The notes under the pieces: generated by a model
Databases searched by the model: none
What the model saw: the letters and a program-made list of their open reading frames with translations, nothing else
Told to the model about the DNA's origin: nothing
NCBI GenBank assembly: GCA_030220185.1
Contig: JASPKZ010009698.1
Coordinates: 55,177 to 119,176, forward strand
Reading direction: 5' to 3'
DNA from: Diploptera punctata
Lineage: Eukaryota; Arthropoda; Insecta; Blattodea; Blaberidae
DNA length: 64,000 nucleotides
Shown here: positions 55,241 to 64,000 of the stretch, piece after piece
Layout of the letters: each line of letters opens with the position of its first letter
Numbering within the stretch: position 1 is the first letter of the stretch
Program-made: the position numbers and the translations under genes

Positions 55241-56945
55241 AGAACTAGAAACGTAAGTATCTCTGAGTTGAGTACTCAGTGACCTCAAATCTCGGGTCAC
55301 AGTACATAGGCCCTCCTATTGATCGGAATCAAGAATTGCATGGTAATATTATTGGTGGTAGAATCTGGGAAAATATATCATCGCCTTCAAGTCCAGCTCC
55401 TCAAATGGTTACAACATAGAGGTCGCAGTGAGGTTCGAGAATCACAGAAACCAACCAAAAAAAAGTGGACAATGCATCTAGGGTTTATAAGCCAACTCCT
55501 GAATGTTTTAAACAAGCGACCATCTTGAAGGAATGTCAGTTATGGAATTAATTTTAGGACGAGAGGAACCATTCAGATATGTTTACAGACTCCTATAAGC
55601 AGTTCGACATATTAAACTCTTTCATTATACTAACTTCAATAACAACATGCCATTTTATATTTAGGTAACGATACGTATCATTACGTATATATATACTCTA
55701 AACATACCATTCTAGTCCTGATTCAAATGCAAATTTATTATTAAATTACGATGTTAATAATACACTTTTTTTGTGCGATAGTGCGTTTTGTCGTACTTAC
55801 AGCAATGGCGACCATGATTGAAAGTTCAACTTCCTACATTTCGGGGTTGTTAACCTAAATAACTATACTGTAATATTACATATTACAAACCTCGTGCGGA
55901 AAGTAAAACCACTGCCCTTTATGTATACTACATACAATGCATATACAAAAATATCCAAAAGGTACTGTTATATACATTATACGAAACAAATCACTGCATT
56001 TTAAATGAACTGAACTTTATTTGAAGCAATATAAAACAATAAATACATACTTGTCGCCATGTTATCATTAATTGGTCTTACGGCCTCCTGTAGTTTCAAC
56101 TAATAAATATTGCCCACTATGTTATTATTATGATATACAACCTTCCTCATTAGAGGATTGCCTCAAGGACAAAGTGATAAAGACAATTAATTTTTTGAAA
56201 TTATGAAATACATTTTGTAAATCAAAAATATATTTATTAAGTATTTTAAACTGAATGGCAGCTTATGTACAGTCTTTAAAAAAATGATGGCGCAACTCTT
56301 GATGGTGATTCACACTAGTAAGTTCTTATGTGTGCTGTTTCCTTTGAGGACAAATGCGGTGGCACATGTATATCTTCACGCAGTATTCGTAACGTTCGCT
56401 TCTGTAGAACAGTCGGTAAAATGCTTTCTTGCGACGACGCAAGGCACAGGTTCCACCCTGGTCCGGAATGTTTTTTTTAATAACGCCGTTCATTTTAGTC
56501 AATTGTTTATAATAAACGCAAACATTCACAACAATGATGTTATTATTTTATTATTTATTATTTTGAAAACACGATCGCGCAAAAAATAATGTACAACGCA
56601 CGTTTGTGAAGTGTTTTACAGAATCTCGGAAATTAAAAACCTCGCTATCGGCTATCGCTCGGTTTTTATACATTTTCCCCGATTCTGTAAAAACCACTTT
56701 CCAACCTCGCATCGTAATGTACTATTACCCATACAATACGTTAATTATCATGAAACATTCCTAAATATGGCCGTTCTTACATCTTCATATTGCTATAAAC
56801 GAACCTTCAAGCTACAACATAACTTACTTGGACAATATTTGGATCGTTTACCTTATATACTCTGACAACTCAACTTTCGTGTTTCCTCCTCTAACAAATT
56901 AACTGCAATTTAGAATATTTACTAAACACTAATGATTCTCAATCC
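55241..56945. other. unassigned DNA
   Basis: Longest stretch with no recognised element. Reading frames at 55319-55528 and 56284-56589 (plus) and 56326-56529 (minus) show no known family. The last two overlap on opposite strands, so I do not call either. Confidence 0.45.
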
Positions 56946-57297
56946 GATTGAGGGTCTTTCCACTTTTCAGCGGTTGCCCTTTTACCAGCCGGCTGCTGGC
57001 CCTTCACATCCACATGTGTCAATCACAGAGGTAGATGATCAACAGCCAGTGTAGGGGTGACATGTGGTTAGCATGTCGAGTCCCCCAGCCGTTATAACTG
57101 GTTCCTCAACCTGGAGCCGCTACTTATTGTAGCTACCCAATTGCCTCACGATGCTGGGTGGGCACTGGTCCCATACTGGCCGAAATACCATGAGAAAATT
57201 TCTTCCCCCATGGAGACTCGAACCAGCGCAAGTCCCGTAGCTCTGCGCCAAGGCTTCCTACCTTAACCGCTCGGCTACGGCGCGGGACTTGATTCTC
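56946..57297 (-). mobile_element. SINE-3 (tRNA-Leu/Ser-like head)
   Basis: Minus strand: GCGCCGTAGCCGAGCGGTTA (A box, 57290-57271) and GCTGGTTCGAGTCTCC (B box, about 57200-57215). A GC-rich body follows with GGCCAGTATGGGACCAGTGC and GCATGCTAACCACATGTCA-like blocks, to about 56946. Marked GC contrast with the flanks. The central block resembles repeat F. Confidence 0.85.
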
Positions 57298-57390
57298 AAT
57301 CGAGATCATAAATTATAGTACTAGACCTATGTCAATTAAATCGTGTTAAATAATCAATTGAGTTGGTGTTTACTTGATGAAAATCCATAT

Positions 57391-57659
57391 TTATTAAATA
57401 AAAATAAAACGTAGTTTTATTTGATTTTCATATTTATTATATAATTCAGTGACAGCTGTTTCGGTACACTGTAACTTCTTCAGACATGTTAAATGATGAA
57501 TTGTGTTATTATAGTACATATAAATATATATAATAACACAATTCATAATTTGTTAACATGTCTGAAGAAGGTACAGTGTACCGAAACAGCTGTCACTGAA
57601 TTATATAATAAATATGAAAATCAAATAAAACTACGCTTTATTGTTATTTAATTAATAAA
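57391..57659. mobile_element. Palindrome (foldback) with about 130-bp arms
   Basis: Arms 57391-57513 and 57529-57659 are inverted copies. The right arm contains CTGAAGA (57562-57568), a GGTAC-AGT-GTACC stem-loop (57570-57582), GAAAC (57583-57587) and AGCTGTC (to 57594). The left arm has the same elements on the minus strand, with one stem mismatch. No coding content. Confidence 0.9.
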
Positions 57660-58879
57660 TCGTGTTATAAGGACTATATATATAAGGATTATATAGTATT
57701 TAAGTCACATAAAATGATAGCAACTCTAATAGTACACAGAATTTAACACGAGCAAATTTCCACGGTTGTTCAAGAATATTGACATAATGAAATGTGATTC
57801 ATTATTGAGTAAGTTTATTATCTTTTCTCAGTATCTTCTTCAGATAGCGATTACCTGATTACTTCTTCTTGTAATATTTCAGAACCCATCTTATCACGAC
57901 CCAAAGTCATTCTGTAGATCATACACGATAGCTCAGCTAGAGATCCTGACGTTATACGTATTATCCGGTCCAAAGGGCATCATACTGTCTAATACATCAG
58001 CAACACATTACTCTGTAATAATTCACCAGACATCATGGGTTACTTATGTCAAAACACACTGCCAACATCAAAGATCAACTAGTGAAAGTTTGTCGGTAGA
58101 GTTCTGTTCCACTACAATGAGGTGTGTACTCAAACAGAATAAATGAGCAGCACCAGTTCATTGTCCTCTCGGTATTAGGCGTTGGTCCTAGGTAAGGGTA
58201 AACAGAATCCAGTCATAAGAAGAAAGCGGGAAGACAACAGAGGGAGAAAGTGATGACACTTAGCGAATAATTTCCATGGAAAGTTACTCACCCGGAAACA
58301 TTTCCATTTTGTAAACCGCATTCAAATCAAATTCGCGATTAAACTGCTATCGTGCATTCAGTAATAGAGGTTTCAAGTTACAGAACTTCCTTAAAAATTA
58401 ATTTTCAAGTTTAGAGTAAACGATATCTTAACTAAGTATGTCTTGGTACTAGTTACCTGGTAGCTACATATAAATCAACTCTAAAAAGATCTTCATATAC
58501 GGCGGTATACAAACTATAACTTAAGTAAGGTTTAAACGTGGATTATCGATTACGGGACAGATTCCTCTAAATGGACTAAGATACCGCCAAATTCTTTAAG
58601 TTTCAAGTAAATACTAAAGTAGATCAATCACAAATTTTCACCCAGAAGTATAGCTATAATTATTCACCCTAAGTGGTTAATTGATGAATAAGTTGAGGAA
58701 TAATTCTATTTATTATTTCAGAGGTATTTTTCTTTATTTCATTTTTTTGAGCCTTCTTCCACAGAAGACTCTCTGGATCCGAGGTTTGCGTAATCGATCC
58801 TACAAAGATCATATGCATCTGGTTTCTTTCCAAAGGGAAATAATGATATGGATCATATGTAAACGCCCATGACAACATG
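57660..58879. other. unassigned DNA
   Basis: Nothing recognised. Overlapping minus-strand frames at 58669-59030 carry no family motif. Confidence 0.5.
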
Positions 58880-59822
58880 CAAACAGAATAACTGAAGTTG
58901 AAATGGATTTTTGGAGAAGAGCTGCCAGAAAATCTCGATTGGAAAAAAATAGAAATACAGAAAAGAGAATATGGATGAATGCAGAAAGAAGTACAATGGA
59001 TGAGATTGAACACTTCTTCTTCTTCTTCACGGTTTAGGCTTATTTGCTAGCCTGTTCCGGCTCCAAATTGCTGCTCTTTCATCTTTTCCTTGGCCTTCCC
59101 AAACTTCTTCTTCCTCGTGGTGAATAGTGTATGCTGCTTTTGGTATTCTATTCTCAGCCATCCTTGCCAAGTGTTCTTTCCAGTTTGTTCTGTATTTCTC
59201 TATTGTTGTGTTTAATTCTTCTACTTTTAGTTGTTGTCTTATTTCTGTGTTATGTTTTTTGTCTGTTCTTTGATATCCTGCTATTGGTCTGAGGAATCTC
59301 ATTTCAGCAGTTTGTATTCTGGCAGACCGTTGTGTTGTCACTGTCCATGTTTCGAATCCATAAGTAATAATAGGCACTGCCATTGTCTTGTATAATTTCA
59401 TTATAGAGTCTTTCCTGGAAGCTGCAAACACAGAAGACCACAACGGCAGACACGGCGGAGATAGAAATATCGGAACGGCGAAAATGGCGGAAGTGGCAAC
59501 CCAATCTCTGGGGATGAAATAAGAGACCCAGCTCGGGGAAACAAGAATGAAGTCCTCAACGGCAGAAGGCAGAAGAGGCAACCCTCCTTGTGGGGATAAA
59601 ACACAAGGAAGCAAGTCCAAAGGCTTTAAGGAGGCAGCCCTTCCAAAGGACTAACCCTGCAGAACGTTAGTAGCGTACTCAGGGGACACTTAAAATTACA
59701 AAGAAGGCTAAAATGATATGGACACGTAAGAAGAATGCAGGATGGAAGACTACCAAATGCTATCTATGCATGGAAAATTGAAAGAAGGAACAGAAAAGGA
59801 AGACCAAGAATAACCTGGAAGA
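58880..59822 (+). mobile_element. LINE-D' C-terminal part, interrupted by LINE-F
   Basis: Plus-strand coding EVEMDFWRRAARKSRLEKNR, then NTEKRIWMNAERSTMDEIEH to 59015. Coding resumes in frame at 59692 with LKLQRRLK, a stop in place of the expected Trp, YGHVRRMQDGRLPNAIYAW, and RRNRKGRPRITWKN to about 59820. This is the conserved tail of a LINE polyprotein, related to 63560-63976. LINE-A begins directly after it. Confidence 0.85.
59016..59685 (-). mobile_element. LINE-F copy inserted in LINE-D'
   Basis: TSD ACACTT at 59010-59015 and 59686-59691. Tail of GAA repeats (TTCTTCTTC on plus, 59016-59028). Minus-strand 59425-59035 encodes MKLYKTMAVPIITYGFETWT, then ARIQTAEMRFLRPIAGYQRT and KYRTNWKEHLARMAENRIPK, the end of a reverse-transcriptase protein related to LINE-C. 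The remaining 59426-59685 reads openly on either strand, is GC-richer, and may be an inverted 5' part or foreign filler. Confidence 0.85.
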
Positions 59823-59849
59823 ATACTTACTTACTTACTTACTTACTCA

Positions 59850-61400
59850 CTGGCACTATCGAACCCGTAGGTTCATGGCCGCACGGACATAAGCCCTCCA
59901 TACATCCCTATCCTGTGCTAATGTTTTCCAATCATTCCCTGTATAATCTACTTCCCTCAAATCATAGTTAATGTTGTTCTCCCACCTCATTCTGGTCTAC
60001 CAAAATGGGCGTTTTCCTTCGGCTTTCCTACAAGAAGTTTCCATGCACGTCTTTCATTCCCATACGCGCAACAGTCCTGCCCATCGCAGTCTACGAGACT
60101 AACCTGTTCTTATTATATCTGGCCTCCTATAAAGACCATGTAGTTCACTGTTATGTAGTCTTCTCCATTCACCTGTCTGTTCATCTCTCTTTGGTCCAAA
60201 AATTTTCCTAAGAACTTTATTCTCAAATACTCGTAATCTCCTTTCCTCCCTTAAAGTAAGAGTCCATGTTTCGCACCCATATAATATAACTGGTAGAATA
60301 ATAGTTTTATATATTTTCAGCTTAACGTTTTTTTTGAAAGGAGTTGGGACATCAAAAGTCTCTGCAATGCATAATAGCATGCATTTCCAGAATTGAGCCT
60401 ATGTTTAATTTCTTTGTGCATCTCATTCCTATTTGTGATTATTGTTCCTAGGTATTTGAATTCAGCCAATTCCTCAAAATTTCCCTCATTTGTCATTAGC
60501 TGTCCATTTCCATTATTTAATGTATTTCTACGTGTGACCATATATTTAGTTTCACTGATATTTACTTCCAGTCCTAATTTCTTAGTGTTACTCAATAGTG
60601 TGTGCGTGTTGGCCTTTAGTATCTCCTCGCTATCGGCCAGTAGTACTACATCATCAGCATAAACTAACAGCTTATTAATACCATTCAGTTGTAAGCCTTC
60701 CTCATTCTCTAAAGATTTAATGGCATGCTCTAGTACAAAATTAATAGTAGAGGAGATAGTGGCATCTCCTTGCTTCAACCCATTCTGGATTTCAAAAGTG
60801 TCTGAAAACTGTTTGCCTACACGCACCCTACTCATTGAGCCATGTAGACACATTCGTATAAGTCTAACTAATTTTTAGGAATTCCGAACTCCAGAAGGAT
60901 TACTATATAACTTCTCCCTCTTAATTGAATCATATGCTTTTTTGAAGTCTACATATAGTTGATGTACAGTACCATTATATTCCCATTTCTTTTCAAAATC
61001 TGTCTTATACTAAAAATCTGATCTGTTGTAGACCTGTTTCTTCTAAATGCACATTGATGATCCTCCTAGAATGTCATCAATATAGGGAGGAAGTCTGCTT
61101 CCTAATATATTTGTTAGGAATTTTGTACGAAGTTGAAAGTAATGAGATGCCCCTGTAGTTGTTTGCAATCAGTTTTATCTCCTTTCTTATAAATTGGTAC
61201 GATAATTGATTTCATTCCATCATCTGGAAGAGCTTCTTTTTCCCAATCATACTAAAGAAACCAGCGTATCTTGTCTATCAATTTTTCTCCCCGGATTTAT
61301 CAGTTCTGCTGGTGGGATCTCATCTGAACCTGATGCTTTATACATCTTCAATTTTTCAATTGCCATTTCAACCTCTAATGCACTTGGCTATGTGACTAGC
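59850..61400 (-). pseudogene. LINE-A reverse transcriptase (frameshifted)
   Basis: Minus strand: linker with EVEMAIEKLKMYKASGSDEI (after frame shifts, about 61380-61320), the IIVPIYKKG and RGISLL region (about 61200-61130), and motif A YVDFKKAYDS (about 60945). Motif B GLKQGDATIS carries an altered frame (about 60770), and motif C YADDVVLLAD lies at about 60640-60665. Then KLGLEVNISETKYMVTRRN, the YLGTIITNRNEM block, and after an extra T-run base near 60330, VKLKIYKTIILPVILYGCET and the C-terminal RRLRV-type end. YADD is intact. Indels in T-runs near 60330 and near 60750 break the frame. Confidence 0.88.
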
Positions 61401-62029
61401 ATTTCTGCTGTCGTAACTTATCCTCCTCAATGTCCTGTTCTGTATGTACATTTAATAGCTGATTAAAATAACTATCCATCTATTAATATACTCTTGGAAT
61501 CTGCAATCATATCCCCATTTTCATTCGAATTATGTTTGTTCTAGCCTGAAAACCTTTCTTCTCTATCTAATTCCCTGATTATAATTCTCTAATGTTCCTA
61601 TTTTTTTGCATTTCATTTCGAGATCATTAATCTTCTCTCTCAAAATATTCCCTCTTTTACTCTTTAATAACTTGGTGGTGTTCCCGTCTAACACTACCCA
61701 ATTGCTCTAAATTTACCTCATTTGGCTCGTGTACACCATTTCATTTTTGCTAGCTTCTTTTCTTTACAATGTCGGCACATTCCTCATCAAATCATTTCTT
61801 GTTTTGCCTCTTTTTTTAAACAACCAATACTTTCTGATGCTGACAATTTAATAGTATCTCTTATAGCCTCCCATTCTTTATTTATATCAGTTTCTTCTTC
61901 GTTTGCCACATTGTCATCTGAAGATTCCAGTACTTCAAATCTATTAGCAATTTTGATTGGTATTCTTGCCGCATTTCATCATTTTTCAAGTTTTTAATTC
62001 ATATTTTACAGAATCATCTTTAGCGTTGT

Positions 62030-62790
62030 GTTCCTCTCATAAGTGATAGCCGTTGTCTGATTTTCACCCTGACCAGATGATGATCTGAATTGCAGTCTGT
62101 TCCTCTAACTGATCTAACATCAATGATGCTACTGTGCCAGCGTTTATCCACTAATACATGATCTATCTGGTTCCGAGTTTCTCCATCTGGGACGTCAGGT
62201 GTATTTAGTGAATATCCTTATGCTGAAATGTTGTGCTCTTAACAATGAGATTCTTTGATGTGGCAAATGTGACTAATCTAACCCAGTTGTCGTTACTATC
62301 TTCATGAAGACTGAATTTGCCTATTGTTGGTTTGAATATATCTTCCCGCCCCACTTTTGCATTAAAATCTCCTAAGACAATTTTCATATGATATCGTGAA
62401 GGCTATTAATAAGCATTCTAATTCTTCATAGAACTCATCCTTGATCGTTGTCATCTTTATCTTCTGTGGGGGCATGTACATTTACAATTATAAAATCATG
62501 TCGTTTACCCTTTAGAATTATGTATGATATCCTATCACTAAACAAACTTAATATCTCGGATAGCGGATAGGATCCTCCTTCTGACTAAAAAACCCGTTCC
62601 AAATGCAGGTCTTTCTGCACACCATAGTATAATGCAAAGCTTCCTGATCCTGATACCTTCTCTGGCCACATAACTTCCTGTTAAAGCGACTATATCCCAA
62701 GGGCGATTTATCCAATTCCCGCGTTAATATCTCTAGTGCCCCGCTATTGTATAAAGTCCTAACATTCCATGTTCCTAGGAACATGTCCCT
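62030..62790 (-). pseudogene. LINE-A apurinic-type endonuclease domain (fragmented)
   Basis: Minus strand: GTWNVRTLYNSGALEILTRE (62780-62720), the opening of an exonuclease-endonuclease-phosphatase fold. A gap of frame-broken sequence follows, then MKIVLGDFNAKVGRE (62387-62340) with the catalytic GDFN. Next comes NWVRLVTFATSKNLIVKSTT, then (shifted) RNQIDHVLVDKRWHSSIIDV and TDCNSDHHLVRVKIR (about 62180-62050) with the terminal SDH. This enzyme nicks target DNA for LINE integration. Key residues remain, but frameshifts disable it. Confidence 0.88.
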
Positions 62791-63090
62791 GTGTTTGAGC
62801 CTTTGGCATGGGTTCCCTGAAGTAGTCCCCGCCGGGAGAACCGAATGGGGGACTATTTGAACCTCCGGAAAATTTTACCCCAGTTGAACCCATGTCCGCA
62901 TTTATGACGGTTGTATTTTACGGTGAAAGATCGTCACTCTTTCGACCAAGGTACTATTCGTCGGGCTTATCACCTTCGACCCGTCCGGCATGGTAACCCT
63001 ATCGGCAGCAATGCTACCGCCGGCATAGCTCTCAGGATATTTAAGCACACAAGCCACTCCACCACGACAAGGTAAAGATACCATGAAGAA

Positions 63091-63559
63091 TAACATACAA
63101 AATTCAATGAGGAATTTTTTTGTAACAGATGAAGATACAGAGGACAGAGAACGACGGAGAACTTTAATTACGGGTATTTGTGATTGTGTTTGCAAACTGA
63201 TAGTTGTAAGTCCGTAGTAATTTATGTATTATTCTTTTATTCATGTTAATTCCTAAGATTAGTTGGATAAAATCCTCAAAGAGGAGGAATGTTCTCAAAA
63301 TGAATTAATGTAAACGCCCAGCTTTGAATAATAGGCACTAATGACCCATATGTTAACAAGAATCCTTGCTATTACACAACTAGACTTACATTTAATGTGT
63401 GTAAATTCGTCGATGTTCGGCAAGCTCTTCATAGGAGAGGGAAATCCTATTATCAAATAATAAAATCAAAGACTCATTTGATTATAAATTGATATCGTTA
63501 AATCATAGTTTAAAATTAATCATTTTTTAAAGGTAAGAGCAAATAACAACAATGTTAAT
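63091..63559. other. unassigned DNA
   Basis: Nothing recognised upstream of the LINE-A 5' region. Confidence 0.5.
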
Positions 63560-63976
63560 GGTGACCTATGGAACAGGCACAACCAAGAAAACTAAGTTAC
63601 AAATATATAATCTTAATAATGATAAATACTGTAACATATGAAACCGAAAGCACGGAAAATTCAACAAAAAACGAATTTTTGATGGAAATGCATTTCTTGA
63701 GAAGAGCAGCAAGATGTTCAAAATTGGAACAAAAAAAAAACATTACGAAATCAAAATTACTTTTCAATAGCAGATTATACAGAAGATATAAGCAGCTAAA
63801 TGTTGTATGGGCATGTCACGACGAATTTAAGAAGAAATGTTGCCCAAAAAACATTGGAATGGTGTTCACCTGGAAGAGAAGAAAGAAAGAAAAAGAAGAC
63901 CTCGAAACTCATGGATTGCAAGGGAAATAATAACTGCAATGAGACAAGATTGACTGGAGGACAGTGGAAATGGATG
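63560..63976 (+). mobile_element. LINE-D' C-terminal fragment
   Basis: Plus strand: TYETESTENSTKNEFLMEMH, FLRRAARCSKLEQKKN, then (frame-shifted) LYGHVTTNLRRNVAQKTLEW and CSPGREERKKKK, ending near a TGGAGGACAGTGGAAATGGA stretch. Position for position the same part of the protein as 58880-59822, but a distinct, more decayed copy. Confidence 0.75.
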
Positions 63977-64000
63977 GATAGTTAATGTTGTTCTCCCACA
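63977..64000 (-). mobile_element. Edge of another LINE-A copy (probable)
   Basis: GTTAATGTTGTTCTCCCAC at the very end is identical to LINE-A near 18927-18950 and 59965-59990. Only about 22 bp are visible, so this is tentative. Confidence 0.5.

Larger units (their letters stand above)
59823..63090 (-). mobile_element. LINE-A, most complete copy (endonuclease plus reverse transcriptase)
   Basis: Runs from the TTAC-repeat tail (59823-59845) and 3' terminus to a 5' region near 63090 that reads PCRGGVACVLKYPESYAGGS on the minus strand. The segment 59823-61300 is nearly identical to 18783-20256. About 3.27 kb. Several frameshifts keep it from being open throughout. Confidence 0.92.

Noticed and set aside
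56284..56589. 101-codon plus frame and 67-codon minus frame
   Set aside because: Opposite-strand overlap, no recognised motif, no second copy in the window; coding status unsupported.
61206..61997. Plus-strand open frames of about 90 codons
   Set aside because: Antisense shadows of LINE-A; the minus strand carries the recognisable protein.

Overview
This 64-kb window looks like intergenic, transposon-packed DNA of a large insect genome. I found no host protein-coding gene, no rRNA gene and no intact tRNA gene. Nearly everything recognisable is a relic of a mobile element: non-LTR retrotransposons (LINEs), tRNA-derived SINEs, Tc1/mariner, pogo/Tigger, piggyBac-like and Helitron-like DNA elements, foldback palindromes, microsatellites and one large satellite array. 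The AT-rich composition, the abundance of (ATT)n and (TA)n, and a LINE of the type often annotated in cockroach genomes (endings such as RRLRWAGHVARM) suggest a polyneopteran insect, perhaps a cockroach. That assignment is inference; only a database search could confirm it.

Layout. 0-9 kb: a LINE-A edge, a dead mariner transposase, a CR1/L2-like LINE 3' end split by an insertion, SINEs, a LINE-A 3' end and a foldback element. 9-15 kb: a tRNA-Tyr-like pseudogene, the longest CR1/L2-like LINE copy, a LINE-A tail, a Tigger-like element and an internally deleted mariner with long terminal inverted repeats (TIRs). 16-24 kb: degraded and good LINE-A copies (one split by a mariner), more mariner, a Helitron-like element and a SINE. 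25-26.6 kb: a piggyBac-like relic with TTAA flanks and a nested SINE. 28.6-34.4 kb: LINE-A, a SINE split by LINE-C, another CR1/L2-like 3' end and a nested inverted-repeat block. 34.5-46.4 kb: a conserved gene fragment, several SINEs, a pogo-like transposon with a PHD-like tail, two Helitron-like elements, and a reverse-transcriptase fragment enclosed by inverted repeats.

46.4-64 kb: a second Tigger-like element, then a roughly 4.2-kb array of a 28-bp satellite (about 120 units) containing a LINE-D insertion with a clean target-site duplication (TSD). Two large palindromes follow, with a CR1/L2-like LINE tail and a SINE around them. The window closes with a nested LINE-in-LINE and the most complete LINE-A copy (endonuclease plus reverse transcriptase, about 3.3 kb).

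The copies do not form a pathway. What they share is insertion history. Four nestings can be read directly with their target sites: LINE-D in satellite, LINE-C in SINE-1, LINE-F in LINE-D', and SINE-2 with a 17-bp duplication. Others (mariner in LINE-A, SINE-2 in piggyBac) are clear from interrupted homology. The best candidates for something under-described are the palindromes carrying a hammerhead-like motif, the inverted-repeat-bounded reverse-transcriptase fragment, the conserved 3' hairpin shared by two CR1/L2-like LINE families, and the higher-order structure of the 28-bp satellite.
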